A DNA stretch of 64,000 bases. Origin: Dipylidium caninum (taxonomy: Eukaryota > Platyhelminthes > Cestoda > Cyclophyllidea > Dipylidiidae). Shown piece by piece: positions 38,901-50,900 of the stretch (the first letter of the stretch is position 1; every line of letters begins with the position of its first letter). The notes below the pieces were generated by a model. The model had not been told where the DNA came from and searched no databases. It saw nothing but the letters and a program-made list of their open reading frames with translations. Both the position numbers and the translations under genes were made by a program. Where the stretch lies: assembly GCA_017562135.1 (NCBI GenBank), contig QEYB01001217.1:248001-312000 (forward strand). The letters are read 5' to 3'.

Positions 38901-41900
38901 TCCGTCTCCACAGCGATGGAACTAATGATTTCCGATCTCGGTAAGACTATACTGAAGAGGAGATTTGTTTGACCCAAGGCGTCAACCTCACCGCCGAGCA
39001 GAATTGAGAGACAGTCTTCACTGGTGCCTTTGCACCCGCCCTTCATGAATTTACTCTTCTCGCCATTGAAAAGATGAGTGATTTGTAGCCCACCAACCCC
39101 ATCGAAGATGTTGACTCTGTTCGAAAGAGCCAGGAAAGCCTCATTTCCAGAGCCGAGAAGCGTTCGAGCTTCAACTTGAACCGGTTCTTTAATCTGAAAC
39201 AATGCTCGCAAAGCATTCTGCTGTTCCAAATCATAGCCCAGTCGAAAAGCGATGGGGATTGGTAGACTCGGTAAACTAACGGTCGCCATACAGGAAGACA
39301 AGTTGATTAATTCAAAAGCCATGGCATTTTCGTTGACTCGAAGGAGATAAGTCTTGAGTCTAGTGAAATCCTCCATTCTGTTATGAGGATTCAGCAGAAG
39401 ATTTAACAGGTAGCCCGCGTCGGCTTTCAAACCGAAATGGTGTACACCAAGGACGCCAACCGATGACTTGAGTGACATGTCAATGGCGCGCAGACTTGGC
39501 ATATTCGAAAGGTCGAGTTTCAGGGAAGCGATGACGCCTTTTCCAGTAGTCAATTTTGAGTCCACTCGAAGTGAAAAGCCGTCGTTATTGCGGACAAGGT
39601 TACCAACTCCCTCCACCTCTCCTACGACTTCACCCAGCATCTGAAGGCTAAGTTTAACTTCACCGCTCGTTCCACCGCGAAAGCCGGAGGAGAAGCGCAG
39701 TGCGAGTGCATTGTCCGCCCGCATTTCCACGGAGGCAGACTCGGATGGAATGCGAGTGAAAGTAGTGATAAAATTCTCATAAGCCCACTTTGATTTCTTC
39801 GTATTTTTCAGCATTAGCGTATAATTATGCGGTCGAACGCATTTTACTTCATAGCTGTAATCCGATTTAACGCCTAAATTACAGCCATGCTTTGCGGAGA
39901 CGTCGATTGCACCATTCGACAAGTATGGGGAGTCGAGGTAGAAGTTGACCGCTACTTCGGAAGCGTCTTTGGAGAGCTTGAAAGAACTCCGTTCCCGGTG
40001 TTTTAATCCGCTGGTCTCTGTAATCTCAAGGTCCGTGACCATCAACCGCAAATCCTTTCGCGTCTCCACTCGGAAATCGCAATCCGCCACAATTGGGGCA
40101 GTCTTAAAGTGGCCCTCCACGTCAAAATTCCCAATGGACATATCCTTTAGCATAGTCTGGCTTGACAGTCGCAAGTCCAGGTTTTTCAGTCTATGAGATG
40201 CATTAAGGGGTGAATAGGTGAGACGCAGTAGTGGTGGACTTCTCTTTGAAACGACAACCTCAACTTTAAGCAGCCACGTTGTATTTCTGACAACTTTAAG
40301 TTCAAGCTCCGTTGTGTGTGAGACAAAATCCCCTTCGTAGTGAGCTTTTAGAACAAGGTCATTCAAATTTGCTTTAATTTCTACCTCCCATTCATTTTTC
40401 TTGCGTTGAACTTTAAATTTGCCTTCATGAACTTTACTCCGACCAACGAAGGCCTTTGACTTGACCACCAATTCGTTTTTGTCACGTTCATACTTTGCCT
40501 CAGCTACAAAAGGAGTTTGTTCATCGTCCGGCAGATTCCACGTCACGTCAACTGCTCCATCTTTCAGGGCTTTGTCCATTCGTGCTTTTATGGTCGCCTG
40601 TGAACCGATCACTCCACGTCCGAGGTACTTCCGCCAATTCAGTAGCATTTGGCTCTCCAACTCAAAGGCGCCTTTCTTCGCATCCTCCAACTGGTACATG
40701 TACAAGCCTTCAATCATCTCAAAACCAAAAACCTTCCCCATGTTGGTATCCTCCGCGTAGGCATGGAGTTCTCCACCGCCGGTGTTGGCTTTTGTTGTTC
40801 GCTTGATACCATAACGGAAGGGCATCCCCGGCGGGGTCGCCCGATTCCCATTCCACTCCCCTTGCTGCTCCACCCTGACGATCTCCCTGGTGAAAGCCCA
40901 AGAAGTCTGTGACTTGTATAGGAAGCCAGTGAATTTTTGTGTCGGTTGTCCCGGGTTAAGTGTACAGAGGAGGGAGAGTTCACCGACGCTGCCTCCCTTC
41001 TCGCAACTCCTCATTATATTGAAGGTCAACTCATCATCCACGAGAGTACGAACAAATAGACTGGTTTGATCTAAGCCCTTCGGATCGCTCAGGACCTTCA
41101 GATTGGCCACAGCTGAGTTGTTATTCCTCAAGCCGTGGATAGAACCGTTGAAAATGAGTGGACAATATCCACCTGGTCCGCTAGAAGCGTAAATCTCAAA
41201 GCCGCGTTTCAGTGAGTCCATCATCAACAAGAAATTAGTACTGACGAATTTGTGGCTCAAAGTTCCCACTTCGTAGTTGTATTGGAGTGAAAAACCATTT
41301 CTTACCGTAGGCAAGTCAAAATGGAAGTCAAATTTGAGAAAGTTTGGAGTTGTCAGTGTGGTATTAACAAGCAAAGCCTCGTCGGAAATCCTCCGTACGA
41401 AATACCGATGGTCTACAGAAGTTCCGGAGACAAACAAACTCCTCGACGTTTCGTATCGATGCTCGTCACCCACGTAGACACTCGACTTGATTTGTAGCTT
41501 CAACCCCTTAGAAATTCCAATGGCATACGGCGACTCGACGCGTAACTTAAAACCGTCAGAGCCAAGGAGTTTGAAGGTGTGATGGCGTTTTGAGAGATCC
41601 AAAGATGAATTTAGTTTGTACGTCCAATTTCCACCACAGAGCGCCTCGCCCTCGAAGTAGTTGTTAAAGTTGTTAGTGTCCAAATGCACCCGAAGGCTTC
41701 CGGCTTTGCCCCGACAGACGAGAGGATGCCGAAGAATTCCACTAAAGTAAGCCTTGGTCATTGTGGCGCCGAGAAAGTTGAAGTCGCCTTTACTTCTTAA
41801 TAAGAGCTAAAAATTTTTGAAAAGAATCAGGCCTGGAATAAGTTGTAAAAATTTTTGAAACCCTGCCAGTGTAAGCAGTTAAAAAGATTCAGTAAATAAA

Positions 41901-44900
41901 GTTCTGGGGAGTTTTGGCAATGTCCACATTTGTCACTTCTGCGCTTCTTTGCCTCTACCCTCAAAGAGGTCGACTCCTCGTCACATTTGTCGTCTCCTCG
42001 ATGGATGGTGGAACAATCGTCCGCGTCTCGTTGCCGATCGGCCACCCAAACGCCCCAATCGACATGCTGACGAGGCGGAGGGGAGGCGAGTCCAAAGAGC
42101 GGCGACACAGAACAGTCTCCGTGTCCCACCCGCCTCCACACTCGACGTGGGCGCCTGTCCCACCACGCCTCACTCCACACTCGTGTCCGCCCTTTAAACA
42201 CGCTGTCGACGTCCCAACACCTCGTCCAGCAACAGCCAACCGTCTGCCAGGGCAACTCATCAGTGCCCACTTCCATGACCGAACGAGGGGAATGTCTGGG
42301 CGCAGAAGACACTGTCCCAATGAACGTGGTTTGCTCTTTCCGAGTTCGCCATTCCAACTAGCAAAGCCTTTAGTGCAGCACAGTTGACAATCCCACTTGT
42401 TCGCTGGGTCTACCGCCACTGCGTCTCCTTCCAGCATTCTACAGACGATACTCGACGTCCCTACGTTCCAGCAACCGGTTGCGAGGGCTCATGTACACTC
42501 GACGATGGAAACAAAACACAAAAATAGGCAATTCTACTTCACCCACTTCCACGACGCAATGCCCTCTCGGCTTTCCTCATGAACGGTAACCTGGACCCTG
42601 GATTATCAAACAATGTTAACTAATTCAGAACACCGAAGCATCTGCCATCAAGACGCCACTTCGCCAAGTGTTTAGTTAACATGGTATTTACGAGATATTT
42701 TCTCAATTTCTTTCGTTTGTACTTGTGAGCTAAGATTTCACGTGCTAAGGTTGCATCGGTGAAGCAGAGTGGCAATAAAATCTTCCAAGATGCGAGCCAA
42801 AACCTTGAGAAAACGAGTATACTCAGGGGTAAATATGTAAATGTAGAATTAGGATATTCTTCTCCCCGCTTTCACACACTCATACGTTAACCCTCGAGGA
42901 TCCCACCACCGTCTGAGTTATATCGCCCAAAACTACACACCATACACTGCTGAAGTGCCAGCAAAACTGCGTGAATTCCATGGAGACAGAAAAGAAGAAA
43001 GGCACCTTCTTCTTTCCGGTTATCTGACCCATCGAGGAAGCAGACTTTCCTCCCAGCATCGTCCTCAGGCCTCCGTAGCCCAGTGCTGAAGGCGGCCTCG
43101 TAGTCGAGCAACCGGTGTTGCGTGGCGACGATCCACGAAGATGCGTTGTTGGAGAGCAAAGACGGCCGACGAACCCACCGTCCACGTGTTCGGCCTTCAG
43201 ACAAAAAGCATGTCAAGTTGTCGGAGTGAAGGGAAACTATGGAAGGGGCGTTTTTTGGCTTTATCGGTGTTCACGTGCGGCGGAGAGAGAGAGAGGGCGA
43301 GAGAGAGTTTCTGCCTGCCCCACTCGTGACCTCCTTCCGTCTTTGTGTCGCATTTTTATTTGGTTTTTGGCCCAAACTATGTGGAAAAGGAAGGCGATTG
43401 ACACGCACTTTTCATGTCCCGCCTCAAACTGAACCATAGCGCAGGTCAAGTGGCCGCGAGAACGATTAATGAGGCACTCGAAGGTGGGTCAACTAGTGAG
43501 AAAGAAAGTGCTCAGTGTTGATTCCAACAAATTTGTTCAGGCATTTGGTGTATCGTGAAGGCGCCTGGAGGGCGACTACCGGTCCATGTTGGTAATAACG
43601 AGAAGAAAAAATTAAGTACTACGATTGTGGAATCCGATCAACACACGAAACCATTCGTGAAAGTGTGTTAAAACAACGTCTTTGCACAACAAATAAGGTG
43701 CGGCAAAGCGGACGCCTACGCGCCGGCTGTACGAAGCGACGCGAGTGCGCGTCTTCGTCGCTCCCTCGCAACACGAGATTTCCCTTCCGCACCAAGCCCT
43801 CACTGATGACCTCCCCAACTCTCCGCGGAATGTCGCAGATGTCTGTGAAGCTTACTTCCACTGAATATAATAAATAATGCGAGAATTTGCGCTTTTTGTT
43901 TTCTTCACTTATTCAACGCCCTTTTCATTGTTTCCACTTAAGGGAGTGAACGTTGGCCTCCACATTCTACAAGCTCCAAACGAAACTGATTGTCAATCAT
44001 GATTGGAAAGAATTAAAGCGCAAAGCGTTGCTGGCGTGGGAGTTGGAAAAACACACAGTTTTAGGTCGAGAAATAAATGCGACTTCATTAATTTGTCACC
44101 CAGAAGAATGTTAACACTCCGCATGAACGCATTCTTTTATTTTCTACGCAATTAACGACAAATTATTACTTTGTTTTTCCCCGTATTTTGGTCAAACTAC
44201 TCAAAAGCTGGCCACCCTAACTTCGACCGTACAGTCTTCTACAACCTCGACTGGCGTGTTGGCTGTCCATGACCAAACCTCGAGGCCTACCGAGGTGCCC
44301 TCCGCCTGTCTAAGTGCTCTCGTGCGCCATTCCACTTATGAAAGCGTAAGGTTAATGTAAACAGCGAATAAACAGCCACTTTTCACCGTCATCTACAGAG
44401 ATTTTGTGAATGTCTCTGCCAAAGTTCTATGCCAAGGTGACAGCGGAACTGTTTATTGTGTGGTTGAGCAAAACCTATGCTAATGCCAGTAATAAATGGT
44501 AGGTTGAAGGCCTTTGCCATGCGGTCATGGCGATTTTATAGAGGACACCGGGTCCGAGAACCCCCCCAGCATGGTGTCCTGTGGACATAGCACAAATTCC
44601 ATCACGAGAGTTTGAGGTCGCCATCTGAGCCGACTTCTGTCGCGGGCCACATCGAATGCTCGGTCTTCACGAGAGCATTCGAGTCGTGCGGTCGCATTAA
44701 CGCCTATTAACTACCATTGGCCATGTCACAAGCCCATAGGTTCCCCTCCTCTGCGGTTAAAGCGGGGAGACGCATAAATTGGCCTTAGAGTACAGCATGA
44801 TAGTAGGAAAAGAGTGAACTTACGAAGCGTCGCCTTCCGTAGACCAGAACCTGCAAAACAATGAGAAAATAAGTGCTTCATTAATGAAAGACAGAGGACT

Positions 44901-47900
44901 GTTTTGGTCTCTCGGAGGTGGAAAAAACTCGGCCTAAGGGAGTTGGGAAGAGGACGTTTGCATGCACAAATCAACTAGTCGTAAACGCCTCCACTGCCCC
45001 CAGCCGTGGCGTCCTGACAGAGGAGATTTCGTCTTCTCCTAGCATAAAATACGGCCACAGAACTTGGTGGCAAAGAAGTACGAAGAATCAGAAGGGGGCT
45101 TGATAAAATTGTGAAGTTTACGGACGCGAATAAGGGGAAGGAAACTGCGGTTAATTGTGGTGAATCGCACAGACGAGTCTCGCAAATGAAGGTGAATTAG
45201 CGCTGCAGAGTTTTCCCCGCTAACATCACAGATTCGTGGCCGTAATATTCTCTAGGTGCTGTGAATTTTCACATTTTGGCAGGAGGTCACGCCTAAATGA
45301 CCGCGCGAGGCAACTGACCCTGCGAGGTGTTGCCAAAATGAATGCTTCTGTGCTTTTAATCATGACTCTCCGAGTACTCGGGTCACCCTCGCCCCGCTTG
45401 AACAGCAGTTTTGTCGCAAGAGCTCCGCAAATCCCCTCAGGTCGGGGCGAACATTCACCAGGACCCCGTGAACTCCGCGTTCCATGCGGTTACAAAGGCA
45501 GAGGCGAGTTAGGAGAGGGTGAGACGGCAACTGGGAGTGCATGTTACATACACAGAGTAGTTGTAGATGGGTGCGTTGACCACAGAGTGGAGAAGCCCGA
45601 CTTTGTTGATGGCGACCGCCTCTGCCACCCACTTTTTCCGCGACCCTCTCTCGTCCACCCGAAGGTCGAACAAGGCAGCATAATTCCGCGGTGTCCAGTT
45701 CAACCGTGTCGTCAGCACCACCGCCTTCTTCATCCGTGGCAATTGTAATTCACTCGTGTGCTTCATTTGGGTCGGGGCATCGAATTCGGTCGTGGCTGCA
45801 ATGGTTCGCAAATTAAAACCTTATTTTATAGTCTCCTTCCCATCTGTAGACGCCTCATGAAAGGAGGTCACGAGTGGGGCAGGCAGAAACTCTCTCTCGC
45901 CCTCTCTCTCTCTCCGCCGCACGTGAACACCGATAAAGCCAAAAAACGCCCCTTCCATAGTTTCCCTTCACTCCGACAACTTGACATGCTTTTTGTATGA
46001 AGGCCGAACACGTGGACGGTGGGTTCGTCGGCCGTCTTGCTCTCCAACAACGCATCTTCGTGGATCGTCGCCACGCAACACCGGTTGCTTGACTACGAGG
46101 CCGCCTTCAGACTGGGCTACGGGAGGCCTGAGGACGATGCTGGGAGGAAAGTCTGCTTCCTCGATGGTCAGATAACCGGAAAGAAGAAGGTGCCTTTCTT
46201 CTTTTCTGTCTCCATGGAATTCACGCAGTTTTGCTGGCACTTCAGCAGTGTATGGTGTGTAGTTTTGGGCGATATAACTCAGACGGTGGTGGGATCCTCG
46301 AGGGTTAACGTATGAGTGTGTGAAAGCGGGGAGAAGAATATCCTAATTCTACATTTACATATTTACCCCTGAGTATACTCGTTTTCTCAAGGTTTTGGCT
46401 CACAGCCACTAAGGGCTTTACAAAGTGAGTGAGAAGAATACCACTAGAGTTTATAAATGAAAATATAAACCCCACGTTGCAATGTAACTTCCACAGTGGC
46501 AGCTGAGGACAAACTAAACACCAACGCTCGTTTTAATGGTTTTTCCTCGCAGCATCACGAGGCAAGCGGGAGTCGAGGAAAGCTTACACTTGAAGACGAA
46601 GGCCAACAAACGACTGGTTGATTCAGCAGCCAGGACATAGCGCTTGCCGACCGTGATCTGCTGATTCAACGTCAGACTGAAGTCAGGACGGAGTAGTTGA
46701 GCTGCAACCTCGTATTCCAACGGTCCGATGTGCTTCGTGTTCCCTGTGAGGTTGGCGCCCCAACCCGCAATATTCAGATCTCCAGAGAACTCACCTTCGG
46801 CATTGTAATTAACTGTAATTCATGAAAGAGACAATCAAAAAGAGGTTTCACTTTGTATTTTTCCTCACATTCTAGTCATATTTCTGCTGAGTTGTCTTTT
46901 AATCAAAGTGTCTGCCATTTTTCCCCTAATTTCTACCCAAAAGTCCTATTTCACTCTACTGGAAGACTAAACGTCGCCGTCCCGAAGGTGACCGATTTGG
47001 ATGAAGGTACGGGTTTTTCTCCGACCTCGGAAATAGACCGCATCGGAGAGACGAAAGCGCCCGAAACCTAAACAACTGCAGTGTCTAATCGGTTTACACG
47101 AAATGCAGGTCGAGTGTGCCTGAGGCCTCGTTGTGACAGGTGAATTCCGGCTCTGGACAATGCGGACCCGAGCTACAGTCACTGGCTGCGCGTGCGTGGG
47201 GGATATTGTTGGTGCAGGGCACAAAAGCCCATTACAATTGTTGTTTTACTTTCTTAGGGCGAAATTCGTGCTACGAATAAAGAGAAACAAACTTACGTGA
47301 ATAACTGTAAGTGCTGTTCCAAGGGGTCTTGAAGGTGGCCACGGTGAACCACTCGCCCTTCATCGCACGAGTCAAGTAGTTGAATTTAATCAACTCCCTT
47401 GACGCCAAAAGCCCCGACTTCCTGATGCTGTAGCGTTTGACCTCAAATTTCACGGATTGGAAGAGGTGGGAAAAGCCCGGCTTCTCCTTGATGAAACTGA
47501 CGAAGAGGCCTTCAAATCTCTCCACTGCTAGAACATAGCCTGTCGTGACGCCGATTGTGGGATCGTGGATGGAGCTGAGACTGGCGTCAAGTCCGATCAG
47601 CGTCTTGAGAATGGAGGGCGAGTTGACCAGCAGTTTGGGCACACCACCGGACAGAAGTACAGACGTCTCGCCGCTAGGCGAAATTGTCCTCACGGCTCGA
47701 CTGCAAAAGCAAGCAAGTTAGGAGGAGATTTCAAGTGACTGTCATATGCTCACTCAGACGGGAGTTGGTTGACCTCACCTGATTTTAAAAGGAATCATTT
47801 TCGACTCCACGCCGAGGAGGCCAACCTCGAATCCCGTAAGCTCTCTGATGCGGTCCAGAAGGTCGACCGTAAAGACCAATGGCATATTCACTTCGAGGTG

Positions 47901-50900
47901 GTCTTCCGTAGAATAGCCCAAGAGTCCCTCGGCGGTGTTGAGTCCCACTTTGATCGAGTTGACAGCGTCAAGGCTAGACAAGAGATCAGAAGTCAGTGTC
48001 GATGGAGCGAGAGCTCGAGATGTTGCTGAAATCGTGGACAGACTAACAACAAAGTGGAGAAGTTAAATGGACATCATTCGGTTAACTCGGTTAGTAAACT
48101 CGGAAAATTGACTGACGAGGCGGTTACAGTCAACTCACACAAGGTGGACGCCGTATTTGGCGTTCCCTCCGTGATGGCATGTGATATCCTGGTGGACGGT
48201 CAGGAGATGGTTGATCTGCACGATCATTCCGCCGACAGTCGCGAATGCCACCGTCTCGTTGTTGCCCACGAAATTTGGTCGGGCCTCAAAGAGTCTCGCC
48301 CACTGTTCTGGCCTCGCCAGATCATCATTGTAGCCGACGTCACGACCGAATAGTCGCACGGAAAGTCGCGACTTATTCTCCACTGCATCACTTTCAGTCA
48401 TCTACAAGTGTCAACTTCAATGGTCACATCTCACGACACTGCGCTGAGTTAATAACACTTCACATTTGTCTACAGATTAAATTGGTGTCACACAATGTCT
48501 GAGAGATGGTTCCTGCTATGGTCTAGTGTTGCGACAAGTTCATCAGCCAAATTTCTGCGCGAGTTTTAAGTTATCGGGCGGTATGATGGCTCTGAAGGTA
48601 TCGCCACACACAAGTTGGACTGATGCTATAAGGAAATTCGCCAGGGCAAAAAGAACGAGGCTATCACATTTGCGGCCAAGCGATCAGCAGAACAAGCTCA
48701 CGGAGGTCCAGTTCCGCTGGGGAATCTATGGCCTCAAGCACCAGATTTAAATGTCTTCGAGGTTGGCTAAATGGACTGAGATCAGCTAGAAAAAGACCCG
48801 GTTCCAAAGACTTCCAAGTATTGTGGTGAATTTAAAATGAGTCAGTTACAGGCCTAAGTCACTTCCAGGACTCGCCGCCAGTGTTGTCACTTCGTAGGCG
48901 AGTCCTCATCATGATGTCCATCTTCTACATTTTATGTCTCCAGCACTACCGTTACGAATGCTCTTCTTAAGTTGAAAACTATGAAACGGACATTTTTGAT
49001 TGTGTTTTAGTTCAAATGTGAGTGAGAGAATGGTGTTGCAGCGTGAGATCGACACTTTTATTTATAAATTTGAACGCCATTATTCTTACTCATTATGTAC
49101 GCTTTTTTGGTTCTTGTGTCCTATATATTACTTTATTTTTCACCCATTCCAGACGGAGACACAACGCCATATACATCTACTTTCCCGCAATTCGTTCAGA
49201 TTGAATCGAATCAGGTCTCAGCTCATCAAGTTCCGAGAAACATTCGCATGTGGACCATGCTGGTTCCAATAATTTCGTTTCGACCATTTGAGTGTCGTGA
49301 AGGCGTCTTGAGGAAGACCACCAGCCTCTGTTGATGATAACGAAGGAAAAGGCGGTCCAAACACACACACTCATACACACACACACACACACCCGTAACT
49401 ATTTGTAAACTGGGATCTGAATTGAGTAGGAAGCAACCTTCAACACGACTACGATTGTGTTAAAACATTTTCCCACAATAGATGATGAGGAGAAAGAAGT
49501 GGACTCATGTGTGCCGGCCGTACGAGGTGAAGCCACTGCGGATGGATGATCCTCGGAGTGCAGGCGCAAGTGCGCACCTTTGTTGTTTTCCTCTCAACAC
49601 ACCATTGACGCCGTCTGTACAACAAAACACCGCTCTTGATGAGAAGTAGACTTCGAATGATGCTCGAAATGGGATGAAGCGGATGGGTAGGAAGGACTAA
49701 CCGCTCAGAGCACACCCCTAAGCCGAAATCTCATCAGAATCAAAAAATTAATGGTTGGCATTTGATGGAATGGTCGAGGAGTGAGCATCCACCCTTCCTA
49801 TTTACAAGACGAGCAGAGGAAAGCATAAGGGCGGCGGAGTGCCACTGCCGAGCGTGAAGTTGAAGTTGGAGTTGATGCATGAGAGGAAACTGATGAGGAA
49901 AACAGCGCAAGAGCTGCTCAGTCGACGCGGGACAGTGTTTCTGCCTCGTGACAACGCACGGCAGCAGCATAAAGCTTCATCCACTCCCGACAAGTTGAAT
50001 GAGTCCTCAGCAGGAGGACATTTTGCCGCCTCGTCCATCGTCACCCGACACTGTCGCAGTCAGTCCATGATTACCTGTTTCGCAGTTACGAGCTGCTGTG
50101 AAGGGGGAGGAAATGAATTGACCGAAATGACATTGCGGGAGACTTTTGGTCGTTTATCAACTTTACAGAGGGGGACGTTTCCAACAAGGTTTAGTGGACT
50201 TGTTCAATCGTTGGCGGGAAATTGTAGACGCCAGTGGAAGTTATTTTGATGGAATATGATAAAAATGTGGAAAAAAGTGCCCTTTTCCGTTTCTGTGTAA
50301 ATTTGTCGTCCCTTTCACAGTTTCCAACTGGCTATAGCCACCCCAAAGCCGGTCTTTCGCTTTGCCCCACAGGGAGTCTTCCAGGCTCCTCGACCCACTC
50401 GCTCAAGGAAGCCTCTGGGAGCTGCTCAATGGAGTAACGAGTAGATTATGTGCGGGTTGGCTTATTTACGAATTGTTATTTTTAAAAGCAAGGAACGACA
50501 ATAATGAAAACGATGTCGCAAAGAACTTTGCATTGTATATTGCCTATAAAATAGAGATTTTTTTGAACAGATTCATGCAGCTTGCCCAATCACTGTCAGA
50601 CAGACTAAATATAATGACTAATGTCAAAAACGTGCCTGTCATCTTCTACGCATACACAAGGCCCCTTTCATAGTTTTCAGCCTAATAACCCATACACACG
50701 AATCGCTTAGTCGTAATCATATTCTTGGGTGGGAGAAGAGCAAAATTTCTTTGGAATCCTACCAGACGCTGAATGATATAACAAAATGTTCATTTGCAGT
50801 TGAGGCCGTAAGTGTGGAAGTAAGTCACGCCCTCATTTAGCCGACACTTCATCTCCTCACTTGCCTATTTTCCACCTGAATGTGGCCACTCTTTAAAGGA

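Larger units (their letters stand above)
41796..45551 (-). other. LLTP intron, 3.8 kb, with three kinds of repeat
   Basis: Contains one copy of the 620-bp direct repeat (41905-42526), one arm of the 540-bp inverted repeat (42794-43336) and a mariner relic (43395-43950). The part 44000-45500 has several short ORFs on both strands but no join that keeps phase. Confidence 0.7.

Noticed and set aside
38660..41477. Several plus-strand ORFs of 60-100 codons opposite the giant lipoprotein exon
   Set aside because: They are antisense shadows of a strongly coding minus-strand exon, with no homology or independent signals.
41761..41761. ATG at 41761 as the start of a separate 1,079-codon gene
   Set aside because: The frame continues upstream to a splice acceptor and joins exon 45795-45552 in phase, and both sides have the same lipoprotein character.
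41914..42437. ORFs of about 157 codons on both strands of the 620-bp repeat, repeated at 52.9 kb
   Set aside because: Both copies are almost identical at DNA level, so conservation is not evidence of coding. Overlapping frames are all open because the unit is GC-rich and stop-poor, and no product is recognised.
42880..43216. Pair of ORFs shared by 42.9 kb and 46.0-46.3 kb
   Set aside because: They are the two arms of the inverted repeat; shared ORFs follow from DNA identity, and neither matches a known protein.
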